Assembly (NCBI GenBank): GCA_903829945.1
Contig: CAIKRV010000054.1
Location: 1-64,000 of the forward strand
DNA: 64,000 bases
DNA from: an uncultured bacterium
Lineage (GTDB): Bacteria; Bacteroidota; Bacteroidia; CAILMK01
Direction: 5' to 3'
Of the stretch, positions 16,279-25,344 are shown in pieces. Below the pieces are notes generated by a model. The model saw only the letters and a list, made by a program, of their open reading frames with translations. It made no database searches and was not told the DNA's origin. How positions within the stretch are numbered: position 1 is the stretch's first letter; every line of letters starts with the position of its first letter. The position numbers were made by a program, and so were the translations under genes.

Positions 16279-18042
16279 TCAAAGCACTAATTCTGTAAAC
16301 TGCAATTCATATAATTGCCGATAAAGACCACCATGTGCCAATAATTGATCATGTGTTCCACGCTCTTTTATTTCCCCTTTATCCATTACAATAATTTGAC
16401 TGGCATTTTGAATAGTAGATAATCTATGCGCTATTACAATAGAAGTCCTTCCTTTCAATAATACCTCGGTAGCGTGCTGAATCATTTCCTCTGTTTCTTG
16501 GTCAATACTAGAGGTTGCTTCATCAAGAATTAAGATTTTGGGATTTTGAATGATTGCCCTGATAAATGAAATTAATTGCCTTTGTCCGGTAGAAAGGGTT
16601 GCTCCTCGTTCTTGAACCTGATAATCGTATCCGCCGGGTAAACGTTCTATAAAATCATGTGCACCTACCAATTTTGCTGCATGTATAATTTCATTTTTAG
16701 AAATTTTATCGTTGAATAATCGAATATTATTTAAGATGGTATCTGAAAATAAAAAAACATCTTGCAAAACAACTGCAATATTTTTTCGCAACCATTCCAA
16801 TTTTAAGTCTTCAATCTTCAAATCATCAATTAAAATTTGTCCGTTTTGATAAGCGTATAATCGATTGATCAAATTTATAATAGAAGATTTACCCGCTCCG
16901 GTATGTCCAACAATTGCAAGTGTTTTTCCTTCATCTATAGTAAAAGAAATATCTTTTAGCACTAAACTATCATCATTGTAACCAAAATTTACATTTTTAA
17001 ATTCAACTTTGCCTTTTAGCTCAGGGACCAAGTTACCTAGATCAGGAATTGCATCCTCTTCGTCTAAGACTTGAAATACTCTATCTCCGGAAACAATACC
17101 CATTTGTAAGGTGTTAAATTTATCTGCAATCTGACGAATGGGCCGAAACAAAAGGTTTAAGTATAGTATAAAACCCACCAATACCCCAAAGGTCATTGTC
17201 GAAGTAACAATGGCACCTGCGGCATACCATACCATTAATGCTATTGAAACAGCAGAGAGCACTTCTATAACCGGGAAGAAAATTGAATAGGCAAAAATGG
17301 ATCTGATATTTGCATTTCGATGAAGTTCATTTATTTTTTTAAATTTTCCCATTTCCTCATCCTCCCTATTAAATACCTGAACAATTTGCATTCCTGTGAT
17401 ATGTTCCTGCAAGAAGGCATTTAACCTTCCCACTTGAGTTCTTACATCTTGAAATGATTTTTTAATGCCTTCTTTAAAAAAATATGCTGCTATCCACAAA
17501 AAAGGGAGAACCGATAAACTTACCAAACTCAATTTCCAGTTGGTATAAAACATGATGCCTAATGCCACAGCCATCACCAAAACATCCGAAAGTATACTGA
17601 AAAAGCCCTCGCCAAATATATCAGCAATAGTTTCAATGTCTGAAACTGTTCTTGTAATCATTGTTCCAACCGGTGTACGATCGTAAACTTTTAAACGAAA
17701 ATGAAGAATATGTTGAAACATTTTTCTCCGTAAACGCAAAATTGCCATTTGACCAAGCCAGGAGGTTGTATAACTTTGCGAATACCCTATAAATACTTGA
17801 GTCACCAAGAGCCCTAATATAATTGCAGCGTAATTCTGCAATCCATTAAAATCTTTAACCATAATATAATGGTCAATGGCATATCGCACAACAAATGGAA
17901 TGGCAGGTCCTACTATGGCAGTTAGTACTGTTAAAATCAGAGCACGACTAAAGGTCCATTTATAGTCGGAAACTAAACCAAGAACTCGACGCAACACGCG
18001 TAAATCAAATGCTTTTCCGGTAACTTTATAATCGAATGCCAA
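16279..18042 (-). CDS. MsbA-like ABC exporter (fused permease and ATPase)
   Basis: A 587-residue half-transporter. The type IV exporter membrane domain has six helices (about 30-315). The nucleotide-binding domain follows, with Walker A GHTGAGKSS, signature LSTGQRQL, Walker B ILILDEATSS and the H-loop VIAHRLST. Homologues export lipids, peptides or drugs as homo- or heterodimers, and the substrate is not deducible. The signature has LSTGQ rather than LSGGQ, a variant seen in exporters. No ATG lies near the expected N-terminus. TTG 18042 is the best start, and the frame stays open a little upstream. It lies between the LPTI operon and chrA with its own spacing, so it is probably a separate transcript. 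Confidence 0.9.
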   Translation of the reverse strand: MAFDYKVTGKAFDLRVLRRVLGLVSDYKWTFSRALILTVLTAIVGPAIPFVVRYAIDHYIMVKDFNGLQNYAAIILGLLVTQVFIGYSQSYTTSWLGQMAILRLRRKMFQHILHFRLKVYDRTPVGTMITRTVSDIETIADIFGEGFFSILSDVLVMAVALGIMFYTNWKLSLVSLSVLPFLWIAAYFFKEGIKKSFQDVRTQVGRLNAFLQEHITGMQIVQVFNREDEEMGKFKKINELHRNANIRSIFAYSIFFPVIEVLSAVSIALMVWYAAGAIVTSTMTFGVLVGFILYLNLLFRPIRQIADKFNTLQMGIVSGDRVFQVLDEEDAIPDLGNLVPELKGKVEFKNVNFGYNDDSLVLKDISFTIDEGKTLAIVGHTGAGKSSIINLINRLYAYQNGQILIDDLKIEDLKLEWLRKNIAVVLQDVFLFSDTILNNIRLFNDKISKNEIIHAAKLVGAHDFIERLPGGYDYQVQERGATLSTGQRQLISFIRAIIQNPKILILDEATSSIDQETEEMIQHATEVLLKGRTSIVIAHRLSTIQNASQIIVMDKGEIKERGTHDQLLAHGGLYRQLYELQFTELVL

Positions 18043-18105
18043 TGGATAAAAATATTTAATGCAAAATTCCGTAAATTCTATGATACAAACTAATCTTTTT
18101 AAGAA

Positions 18106-19227
18106 TCAAAGGAAGTTTAAAAGATAACCTAACAATGATGAGCCCAAAATAATCCAAAAAGAGCTTAATTTTTTAAAGTAGAATATTGTGATAGCAGCTA
18201 AAATACCAATAGCAGCGCTTTGCCAAGTGATAATCGTTAGTCTACCCATCTGTATGGCCACGGCAAACATCAGCGCTATAGCAGCGGCATTTACTGCATC
18301 AATAAAACTGGATGCAACAATAGATGTTCTCACCTTTTTTACAAATGGATTTAAAAGTGCGACAAAGAAAAAGGAAGGAATAAAAATAGCAGCCGTAGCA
18401 ATACAAGCACCACTCCAACCGTTGAGTTGATATCCAATAAAAGTAGATGCCGACAAAACCGGTCCCGGTGTAAATTGGCCAACGGCAATAGCGTCCATAA
18501 GCTCTTGTCTGCTTATCCATGCCAAATGCTTTACTAATTCATCATCCAAATAGGCAAACAATACATATCCACTTCCAAATAGGACAGCACCAATTTTAAA
18601 AAATACCCAAAATAATTTAGCATTTGAAAATGCTCCTATTTTTGGTAGTGTAGGCATTAATATAAATGGAGCAAATGCTTTAATTTTAGGAGAATTTCCC
18701 AAAGACTTAATTAATCCCGATACGCCGGCTAAACAAATTAAAAAAATCTCATTAATCCCGGTGATTGCTGCAGCAAGAATAATAATTCCTAAAATCCACA
18801 AATAAGTGTTTTTATAAACTTTCTTGCCAAAATTAAAAACGGCATTGATAATAATTAAAATCACTGCAGGTTTAATTCCGTAAAAGAAACCTTGGAGTGC
18901 CGGAATGCTATGATAATTCTTGTAAAACCATGCAAAAATACCAGTGATTAGAACGGAAGGAATAATAAATGATAATCCACCAAAAATTAATCCTAAATAA
19001 CCTGCACGTTCTAATGAACAATGGATTGCCATTTCTGTGGAATTGGGACCGGGAATTAAATTGGTAGCGCCTACCAAATCTATAAAATGCTCCTGACTTA
19101 ACCATTTTCGTTTTGAAACTATCTCCTTTTCCATCATGGCAATATGAGCAGCCGGCCCACCAAAGGAACTAAACCCCAATTTAAAAAAAACAATAATTAC
19201 TTCCTTCAAATTTTTTATTGATGCCAT
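18106..19227 (-). CDS. chrA: Chromate transporter family protein, two-domain
   Basis: A 373-residue polytopic protein made of two homologous CHR halves. The first has FFKLGFSSFGGPAAHIAMM near 13-31 and NLIPGPNSTEMA near 55-66. The second has FFKIGAVLFGSGYVLFAYL near 210-228 and AVGQFTPGPVLS near 248-259. Full-length ChrA proteins are linked to chromate efflux coupled to sulfate or proton motive force. Many homologues have unknown ions. It follows the cytochrome lipoprotein gene by 6 nt and thus belongs to a truA-cytochrome-chrA operon. Chromate resistance is a family inference, not shown by context. Confidence 0.9.
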   Translation of the reverse strand: MASIKNLKEVIIVFFKLGFSSFGGPAAHIAMMEKEIVSKRKWLSQEHFIDLVGATNLIPGPNSTEMAIHCSLERAGYLGLIFGGLSFIIPSVLITGIFAWFYKNYHSIPALQGFFYGIKPAVILIIINAVFNFGKKVYKNTYLWILGIIILAAAITGINEIFLICLAGVSGLIKSLGNSPKIKAFAPFILMPTLPKIGAFSNAKLFWVFFKIGAVLFGSGYVLFAYLDDELVKHLAWISRQELMDAIAVGQFTPGPVLSASTFIGYQLNGWSGACIATAAIFIPSFFFVALLNPFVKKVRTSIVASSFIDAVNAAAIALMFAVAIQMGRLTIITWQSAAIGILAAITIFYFKKLSSFWIILGSSLLGYLLNFL

Positions 19228-19233
19228 GAGATA

Positions 19234-19707
19234 TTAATGCTTCTTAAAATCTTGATCAGGAAATGAAGATTGTTCAGGTATGGTAATCACATTAAAGCTG
19301 TGATTGCTGGCCCGGTGACAATTATTACATTGATTAGTAGTTAATATATACGCTCCCTTAAAAGAAGATAAATTCTTTGCTTCAATAGCATGATCCAAAC
19401 TATCCAAGGCCGGTAAAATCATCGGCAAATATTTCAATTCATTTCTATCAGCACAGTTTTTCTTGATATCATCCAAAACTTCATGCATTTCATCCATTTC
19501 AAATTTGGCCAACTCCCAATTCTGATTTATTCCGGCAAACCAAATTTTAATATGGTGCGTTTGTACCCCTAACATGAACTCTCCTAAGCCTGGAGAATAA
19601 GCTGAATGTGCTTGGACGGAATCCTTTTTATCCTTGGTTACTTGACCATTTTCTTGCTTACAAGAAAAGAAGAAAACAATAAGAAATCCGAATTTAAAAT
19701 ATTTCAT
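19234..19707 (-). CDS. Monohaem c-type cytochrome-like lipoprotein
   Basis: A 157-residue exported lipoprotein with lipobox FFSC (Cys16). A helical domain contains one haem-attachment site CNNCH (C127, C130, H131). The placement of CxxCH near the C-terminus of a helix bundle recalls the cytochrome c-prime layout. A possible distal ligand is not obvious; M45, H51 and H52 are candidates. The protein would be anchored in the periplasm or outer membrane and could carry electrons or bind gas. Its ATG overlaps the truA stop (ATGA) and chrA follows by 6 nt. I do not recognise a named subfamily. Confidence 0.72.
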   Translation of the reverse strand: MKYFKFGFLIVFFFSCKQENGQVTKDKKDSVQAHSAYSPGLGEFMLGVQTHHIKIWFAGINQNWELAKFEMDEMHEVLDDIKKNCADRNELKYLPMILPALDSLDHAIEAKNLSSFKGAYILTTNQCNNCHRASNHSFNVITIPEQSSFPDQDFKKH

Positions 19708-20462
19708 AAAATGGATTTTTCAATTAATAAGCCTTTGGGATATTCAACATTCCATAAATACAAACCTTCTGCCGGTGCTGCACCAAATGCCTTGCTGCGA
19801 TCCTTATTTTTAATGATCTCTTCATACTCCAATGGAGAAATTTTACCTTTTCCGACTTCCAACATTGTACCGGTAATAATACGAACCATCCCTCTAAGAA
19901 ATCGATTGGCAGAAATTGTAAAAATTAGTTTGTTTTCTTCAAGCGTCCAATATGCATCAATAATTGTACAAAGATGATGCTCTTCCTCCGGTGCAAACTT
20001 ACTCAACGCCTCAAAATCGGAATATTTTTTTGTAATCATTGCTACTTCTTGTAGTTTTTCAAGGTCAGGCATTTGATATACCTTACCTGCATATCCGATG
20101 GAAAGTGGATCCTTGCCAATGGCTACAAAATATTTATACGTTCTTGAGATGGCACTCCACCTTGCATTTGCATCAGGCAATTGAGGAATAAAAACTTTTT
20201 GAATGGCAATATCTAACGGCAGAAAACTATTGATCCTATTGATAAAATTTGCAGGCAATTCCGAATCATAATCAAAATGCAAAAAAAACTTCTTTGCATG
20301 CACTCCCGTATCAGTTCTTCCACATCCCAGACAGTTAATTACTGCACCCAATTGCAAGCTTAACTTTTCATTTAATACCTGCTGAACGGAACTTGCATTA
20401 TCTTGTATTTGCCAACCATGATACGCAGAACCATTATAAGATATTTGAAGGAAGTAACGCAT
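19704..20462 (-). CDS. truA: tRNA pseudouridine(38-40) synthase
   Basis: Isomerises uridines 38-40 in the anticodon stem-loop of tRNAs. The 252-residue length is typical. The catalytic Asp51 lies in GCGRTDTGVHA, and the second family block RFLRGMVRIITGTMLEVG is at about 187-204. It is the first gene of a tight three-gene unit with the cytochrome-like lipoprotein (4-bp overlap) and chrA. The product is cytoplasmic, so the grouping joins unrelated functions and probably reflects shared transcription. Confidence 0.96.
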   Translation of the reverse strand: MRYFLQISYNGSAYHGWQIQDNASSVQQVLNEKLSLQLGAVINCLGCGRTDTGVHAKKFFLHFDYDSELPANFINRINSFLPLDIAIQKVFIPQLPDANARWSAISRTYKYFVAIGKDPLSIGYAGKVYQMPDLEKLQEVAMITKKYSDFEALSKFAPEEEHHLCTIIDAYWTLEENKLIFTISANRFLRGMVRIITGTMLEVGKGKISPLEYEEIIKNKDRSKAFGAAPAEGLYLWNVEYPKGLLIEKSIL

Positions 20463-20507
20463 TTAAATAGGATGACATCAATAAAAGATTTGTTAAGCAA
20501 GTTTATT

Positions 20508-21794
20508 TTAAGCATTCATAATATCTTCAATTTCGTCAGCTTCAATTATAGAAGGCATTAAATTAATGGCAGCCCCATTTGTCACTAAAAAATCACTTTC
20601 AATTCTAATGCCTAAATCCTCTTCAAGAATATAAATCCCCGGTTCAACCGTAAAGACATTATTTTCTTGCATGGGTTGGTATCTGGATCCCAAATCATGC
20701 ACATCCAACCCTAAATAGTGAGAAATACCATGCATGAAATACTTCTTATAAGCCAGACTGGCCGGATTTTGATTTCTTATTTCATCCATAGTTAATAAAC
20801 CTAAATCTGCAAGTTCTTTTTCCATCATAGCGCCCACTGCATCTTGATAATCTTTTAAGATTGTGCCCGGTTTTAACAAATTACTTGCCGCATAAAATAT
20901 TTTTAGAACTGCATTATATACTTGTTTTTGGCGCTTGGTAAACCGACCATTTACAGGGGCACAACGAGTCATATCAGAAGCATAGTTTGCATATTCGGCG
21001 CCAAAATCCATCAATATCATATCACCATCCTTACATATCTGATCATTTTGAACATAATGTAATACGCAAGCATTTTTACCTGAAGCAATAATTGGATCAT
21101 AGGCATGCCCTCTTGAACCATTTCGAATAAATTCGTGAATAATTTCAGCTTCAATTTCGTATTCATTTACACCAGGTTTAATAAAACGTAACACACGATC
21201 CCAAGCTTTGGCGGTAATTCCGCAAGCATGTTTCATAAGTTCAATTTCAGGTGCTGATTTTATAGAACGTAAAGCATGCATGATGGGTGCACTACGTTCG
21301 TAATGATGTAAAGGAAATCGTTCTTTAATTTGCAAGGCATATCTTAGGTCGGCATATTGCAATGTTGTAACAAATCTATCATGTTCATTGAGGTTTAAAT
21401 AACAATTTTTTGCTAAATTCATAACTATAGGAAAAAGTGATTCCCATTTATTACCCCAATGAATATTTCTAATACCGGAATTCTTTTCAGCTTGATCCTT
21501 GGATAATTTTTGTCCTTCCCATATAGATATTGTTTCATTCGTTTCACGAATGAAAAGCATTTCACGAAAGTCCTCATTTGGGCAATCGGGGAACATGACT
21601 AGAATAGTTTCTTCTTGGTCTATACCGGAAAGATAAAACAAATCTGTATTTTGCCAAAAGCCTAAAGTTCCATCAGCATTTCTTGGTAATCTATCATTAG
21701 AAAAAAATATAGCAACAGAGTTAGGTTTCATTTCTTTTTTGAAACGCGCTCTATTTTCAATAAAAAGTTTGCTGTCAATAGAAGAATATCGCAT
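20508..21794 (-). CDS. pepP: Xaa-Pro aminopeptidase (aminopeptidase P)
   Basis: A 428-residue M24 metallopeptidase that removes an N-terminal residue preceding proline. An AMP_N domain occupies about 1-130. The pita-bread catalytic domain (about 175-415) shows the five metal ligands in order: Asp in MDFGAEY, Asp in SDMTR, His in HGISHYLGLDVHDLG, Glu in VEPGIY and Glu in IRIESD. The start ATG 21794 gives the usual AMP_N beginning MRYSSIDSKLFIENR. No partner genes are closely spaced: truA lies 45 nt downstream and the MBL gene 26 nt upstream. A loose operon is possible. Confidence 0.94.
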   Translation of the reverse strand: MRYSSIDSKLFIENRARFKKEMKPNSVAIFFSNDRLPRNADGTLGFWQNTDLFYLSGIDQEETILVMFPDCPNEDFREMLFIRETNETISIWEGQKLSKDQAEKNSGIRNIHWGNKWESLFPIVMNLAKNCYLNLNEHDRFVTTLQYADLRYALQIKERFPLHHYERSAPIMHALRSIKSAPEIELMKHACGITAKAWDRVLRFIKPGVNEYEIEAEIIHEFIRNGSRGHAYDPIIASGKNACVLHYVQNDQICKDGDMILMDFGAEYANYASDMTRCAPVNGRFTKRQKQVYNAVLKIFYAASNLLKPGTILKDYQDAVGAMMEKELADLGLLTMDEIRNQNPASLAYKKYFMHGISHYLGLDVHDLGSRYQPMQENNVFTVEPGIYILEEDLGIRIESDFLVTNGAAINLMPSIIEADEIEDIMNA

Positions 21795-21820
21795 ATAAGT
21801 TGATTTTATATTTATTAAAA

Positions 21821-23236
21821 TTAATTAGTACTCACTGTAGATAAGCCTGCCGCTTTCCATGAGTTCATACCGCCATATACATTATAAACCATTTCAAAGC
21901 CTGCTGCCTGTAATATACTTGCAGCAATACTGGAGCGATGACCTCCTCCGCAAATACAAAAAATTGTTTCATCATTTCCCGGAAGCTTATCCAATTTATC
22001 TTTTAATTCACCAAGATAAATATGACGAGCACCTTTTATATGACCTTCTTTCCATTCGCTATCCGTTCGAACATCCAATACTGTCAATTTTTCTCCGGCA
22101 TCCATCATATCATCTAAAAACAAAACTGATGCTTGAGGAATATCTCTAAAATCTGCGCCGCTAGCCACCCATGCATTAAATCCTGATTTTAAATATCCGC
22201 CAATATTATCCAAGTCTACCCTCATTAAGGAGCGAATGGCATGTTCCAAATCAATTTCATGCTCCACTACCAAATAAATTGGCATATCATAAGGAACTAC
22301 CCATGCTGCCCAGAAAGAAAGTTCATCACCCATATTAATGTTTAAAGCATCGGGAATATGAGCCCCTCCAAATGATAATGGGTGTCTTAGATCCAGAACC
22401 ACTCCATCTGATAAAGCATCATTTTCAAATTGAGCGGCATCTAAGGATGTAATTGATGGTATTCCACCCAAAAGCGCTTGACCTTTGGCATTTGTTTCCT
22501 TCATCAGTAAATAATACTCCGGAAAAGGAGGAGTTGAAGCAAATATCCTGGACAAAAATTCATCCTCAGTCATTTTTTCTTTCAAATAAACATTCACCTC
22601 TCTTTCCGTACCCATCGTAGAATGTGAACCCTTAGTTAAATTGGCGCCACAAAGTGATCCTGCACCATGACCCGGATAAACCAAAACATTATCATGCAGA
22701 CCTTGTAATTTGGTATTAATGCTATGATATAGTTTTTTGGCAAGAGCTAATTTTTCTACTTCGCCTAAAAGATCGGGACGCCCGACGGAACCCATAAACA
22801 AGAAATCACCACTTAAAAATATTTTAGGCTGTTCAAAGGAATCCACAGCATCAAACAAAATAAAGGAAAGATGCTCAGGCGTATGACCAGGTGTATGTAA
22901 AACCTTTACTTTTACTGATTTCCCAAGTAAAATCTCCTGTTGATCCACCAACTCTGTATGTTTAAGGGTATATTCATATTTTTCTCCTGTATCATAAGAG
23001 GAAAGCATTAATTCTGCACCGGACAGGTTGGCTAATTCATTTGCACCTGAAGCAAAATCTGCATGTATATGAGTTTCAAGTATATATTTAATTTTATAGC
23101 CATGCTGAGCAGCCAAATCCATATATGTATCTACATCTCGTTTAGGATCAACTACTAATGCGATTTTATCAATTTCACAAGCTATAAAGTATGAAAATTG
23201 TGAAAGTCCTTTATCTTCAATCTGTCTAAAAAACAT
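21821..23236 (-). CDS. MBL-fold hydrolase with two rhodanese domains (persulfide metabolism)
   Basis: A 471-residue cytoplasmic protein. An N-terminal metallo-beta-lactamase domain of persulfide dioxygenase type has THIHADF (H56, H58, D60), TPGHT (H118), SGD (D144) and YPGHG (H190). Two rhodanese-like domains follow, near 258-350 and 370-468. The first lacks a catalytic Cys. The second has the active loop FCICGGGHRSS. This matches ETHE1/CstB-type proteins that oxidise or transfer persulfide sulfur. The residue after D60 is Phe where ETHE1 has His. It is divergent from a small coiled-coil gene and is not next to other sulfur genes. Confidence 0.88.
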   Translation of the reverse strand: MFFRQIEDKGLSQFSYFIACEIDKIALVVDPKRDVDTYMDLAAQHGYKIKYILETHIHADFASGANELANLSGAELMLSSYDTGEKYEYTLKHTELVDQQEILLGKSVKVKVLHTPGHTPEHLSFILFDAVDSFEQPKIFLSGDFLFMGSVGRPDLLGEVEKLALAKKLYHSINTKLQGLHDNVLVYPGHGAGSLCGANLTKGSHSTMGTEREVNVYLKEKMTEDEFLSRIFASTPPFPEYYLLMKETNAKGQALLGGIPSITSLDAAQFENDALSDGVVLDLRHPLSFGGAHIPDALNINMGDELSFWAAWVVPYDMPIYLVVEHEIDLEHAIRSLMRVDLDNIGGYLKSGFNAWVASGADFRDIPQASVLFLDDMMDAGEKLTVLDVRTDSEWKEGHIKGARHIYLGELKDKLDKLPGNDETIFCICGGGHRSSIAASILQAAGFEMVYNVYGGMNSWKAAGLSTVSTN

Positions 23237-23249
23237 ATTTATTGTGGGG

Positions 23250-23279
23250 TTGAAATTGTGTACAAATATCTTAATTTTG
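23250..23279 (+). promoter_or_regulatory. Promoter of coiled-coil protein gene
   Basis: TTG (23250-23252), a 19-nt spacer and TAATTTTG (23272-23279) fit the Bacteroidota consensus. The implied start of transcription supports ATG 23321 over the upstream TTG 23291. Confidence 0.55.
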
Positions 23280-23320
23280 TAAAGAACTAATTGAAAATAT
23301 TAAGTAATAAATTGAACAAT

Positions 23321-23674
23321 ATGCAAACTACTAATAATGAGCCACTTCACAAGGAAAATGAATTTTTATTCAATGAATTAACCTTGTGGCATAACGAATT
23401 AATGTTTTACAACAAGATGTTACTTCGCTTGGCCGCTCTTGATGTTCCAAAAAGTGATACCGACCAAATGGAAGAATTTAAAAGTCGCTTCGACAATTTG
23501 CAAGATAAATTAGTTAAGATGCATGAATCCATGTTAAACAGCAATCAGAGTCATGAAAATGGTATATCTGAAAGTATTTTAGCAAGTAATCGTGAAAAAA
23601 TTCACGGATTTGAAAAAGAATTCAAAGCACTTAAAAATGACTTTTTTGTTTTTTCCGATAGAGAAGACTACTAA
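23321..23674 (+). CDS. Small coiled-coil protein of unknown function
   Basis: A 117-residue, charged, almost wholly helical protein without signal or membrane segments. Heptad-like spacing covers about 10-60 and 85-115. I do not recognise a family. An in-frame TTG 30 nt upstream (23291) is a less likely start because the promoter would place it within about 12 nt of the transcript end. It precedes the DUF3347 lipoprotein gene by 40 nt in the same direction. The two might share a message, but one product is cytoplasmic and the other exported. Confidence 0.65.
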   Translation: MQTTNNEPLHKENEFLFNELTLWHNELMFYNKMLLRLAALDVPKSDTDQMEEFKSRFDNLQDKLVKMHESMLNSNQSHENGISESILASNREKIHGFEKEFKALKNDFFVFSDREDY

Positions 23675-23714
23675 ATAAACAAAACCAATTTTTTAGTACC
23701 CTTAATCGAAGTTT

Positions 23715-24320
23715 ATGAATTTAGTTAAAATTACACTCACAAGTTTATTTTCACTTACACTTTTAATGAGCGCATGCTCCAGCGGTAATTCTTCCACCAA
23801 TAATGCAAAAGCCGAAAGTGAAAATACTGAGGAAAAAGCTCCTGTGGTAAAAGTTAAAATCCAGAGCGATGTTTTGAATCAACCCTATGATCAGTATTTA
23901 TTATTAAAGGATGCTTTATTTAATAATGACATTGATTTAGCTAAAAATTCTGCAAAGGATATGAAAGCGGCATTTGCTCAAGTAGATGTTAAAAATATTC
24001 CCGCAAGCCTAAATGAACAATGGTCAGAATTGAACAAAACTTGCAACGAAGAATTAAGTAAAATAGAGCAATGTTCCAAGATTACCGATGCCAGATTATC
24101 TTTTTCTGCTTTATCAGATGTCTTCTCTGAGGCAGTGAAAGTATTCGGCTTAAAAAAAGGCAAAGCCTATTTACAGCACTGTCCAATGGCAAAAAATGCC
24201 AAAGGTAGTGAAGGTGCTGATTGGTTAGATAAAGATGAAGCTATTGCCAATCCTTATTTTGGTGCCAAAGACGAAATGAAAGGTTGTGGTGAAACCAAAG
24301 AAAGTTATACTTTCGAATAA
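23715..24320 (+). CDS. DUF3347 lipoprotein
   Basis: A 201-residue lipoprotein (lipobox LMSAC, Cys21) with a DUF3347 domain. The early motif DQYLLLKDALFNND is at about 58-71. The C-terminal signature is HCPMA (about 156-160), then WLDKDEAIANPYFGAKDEMKGCG. The conserved Cys, Met and His residues suggest metal binding, and DUF3347 domains are often found beside copper/silver efflux proteins. No efflux genes are in this window, so a metal role is inference. A hairpin terminator follows and is shared with the convergent TPR gene. Confidence 0.85.
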   Translation: MNLVKITLTSLFSLTLLMSACSSGNSSTNNAKAESENTEEKAPVVKVKIQSDVLNQPYDQYLLLKDALFNNDIDLAKNSAKDMKAAFAQVDVKNIPASLNEQWSELNKTCNEELSKIEQCSKITDARLSFSALSDVFSEAVKVFGLKKGKAYLQHCPMAKNAKGSEGADWLDKDEAIANPYFGAKDEMKGCGETKESYTFE

Positions 24321-24334
24321 TACTTATTATCTAA

Positions 24335-24379
24335 AAAATAGAAGAAAGGTAAGCAGTTTGCTTACCTTTCTTCTATTTT
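24335..24379. terminator. Bidirectional terminator, 21-bp stem, overlaps CDS end
   Basis: Arms 24335-24355 and 24359-24379 are perfectly complementary with a 3-nt loop. A and T runs on the two sides serve both strands. The right arm also encodes the last codons of the convergent TPR protein, so the terminator is partly coding. Confidence 0.85.
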
Positions 24380-25333
24380 ACCCATTTGTAAAAATTTTAA
24401 CCACTTTGCTAAAAACCCATCCGATAATTTTGCATCAGGTGATAGTATAGCCATTAAATAGGTATTAACTTTCCCATTTATAATTTTTACTAATTGCGAC
24501 TGAGATTTGGAGGAATTATTATATCCCGGGCACTCTATGAAAAATATAATAAAAGGATTCGGCCCCAGGCTATCTTCTTTTACTAAAGTAATATGAGAAT
24601 CCGGACATATTTTTTTATTCTCTTGTATGATTTTTTGCATGAAAGATTTTAAGGGAACCTTAATTTCTTTATAAATAACCTCAGTGGATGCTACAGTAAA
24701 ACTTTCCATACTTTCAACTTTTTTAACAAACTCTCGAAATAATTGTTTTTCGTTATTTTCTCGAGTAACTCCTACCCAATTTTCTTCTTCATTCCAAGGA
24801 AAAACTAAATCTTCCCGAATAACATCTTTTCTTTTACAAATTGCATTGAGAAAATATCCTGCGCCCGGTTCATGCAAATCATACGCCTTTTGAAAATCCA
24901 TACAAGCGGTATCCTTTATTCCCAAACTATATTGCATTTGTGCGCGAAATAAATAAGCACTGCCGCTATTAGGATTTATTTCCAATAAATGATTTATACT
25001 GATGATTGCATCGGTATTTCTTTTCATGGCTGCCCAGCAAACTGCATGATTAAATATTGCATTTTCATCCTTTGGATTTTTAATAATTATATAAGTATAA
25101 TCAAGTATCGAACCCTTATAATCTTTAATTGCAAATTTTGCCGCTGCCCTATCCGACCATGCCTCCAATAGCATAGTATCCGCCTTAATGGCTTTATCAT
25201 ATTCCTTAATGGCTCCTAAATAATCACGTTTTGCAGCTTTTTCAATACCAAGCTCATGGTACACTTTAGCCGATTGTGCAAATAACCCAAAGTGTAAAAA
25301 AAGTAAGACAAATATTTGAGTAATTGATTTCAT
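24362..25333 (-). CDS. Secreted TPR protein
   Basis: A 323-residue protein with a signal peptide (about 1-19, ending GLFAQ). Three or four tetratricopeptide repeats occupy about 20-155; GAIKEYDKAIKADTMLLEAWSDRAAAKF is one repeat. The C-terminal half (about 185-320) is not recognised and may hold an uncharacterised beta-alpha domain. It is exported, probably a periplasmic scaffold or binding protein. It begins 11 nt after cdaA, so it looks like the third gene of a folP-cdaA-TPR operon. The 3' end lies within the shared terminator. Confidence 0.8.
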   Translation of the reverse strand: MKSITQIFVLLFLHFGLFAQSAKVYHELGIEKAAKRDYLGAIKEYDKAIKADTMLLEAWSDRAAAKFAIKDYKGSILDYTYIIIKNPKDENAIFNHAVCWAAMKRNTDAIISINHLLEINPNSGSAYLFRAQMQYSLGIKDTACMDFQKAYDLHEPGAGYFLNAICKRKDVIREDLVFPWNEEENWVGVTRENNEKQLFREFVKKVESMESFTVASTEVIYKEIKVPLKSFMQKIIQENKKICPDSHITLVKEDSLGPNPFIIFFIECPGYNNSSKSQSQLVKIINGKVNTYLMAILSPDAKLSDGFLAKWLKFLQMGKIEER

Positions 25334-25344
25334 GTGTTATGGAT

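Noticed and set aside
24335-24379. A miniature inverted-repeat element
   Set aside because: The 21-bp hairpin sits between convergent genes with A and T runs and overlaps the CDS end, as expected of a terminator; no target duplication seen.
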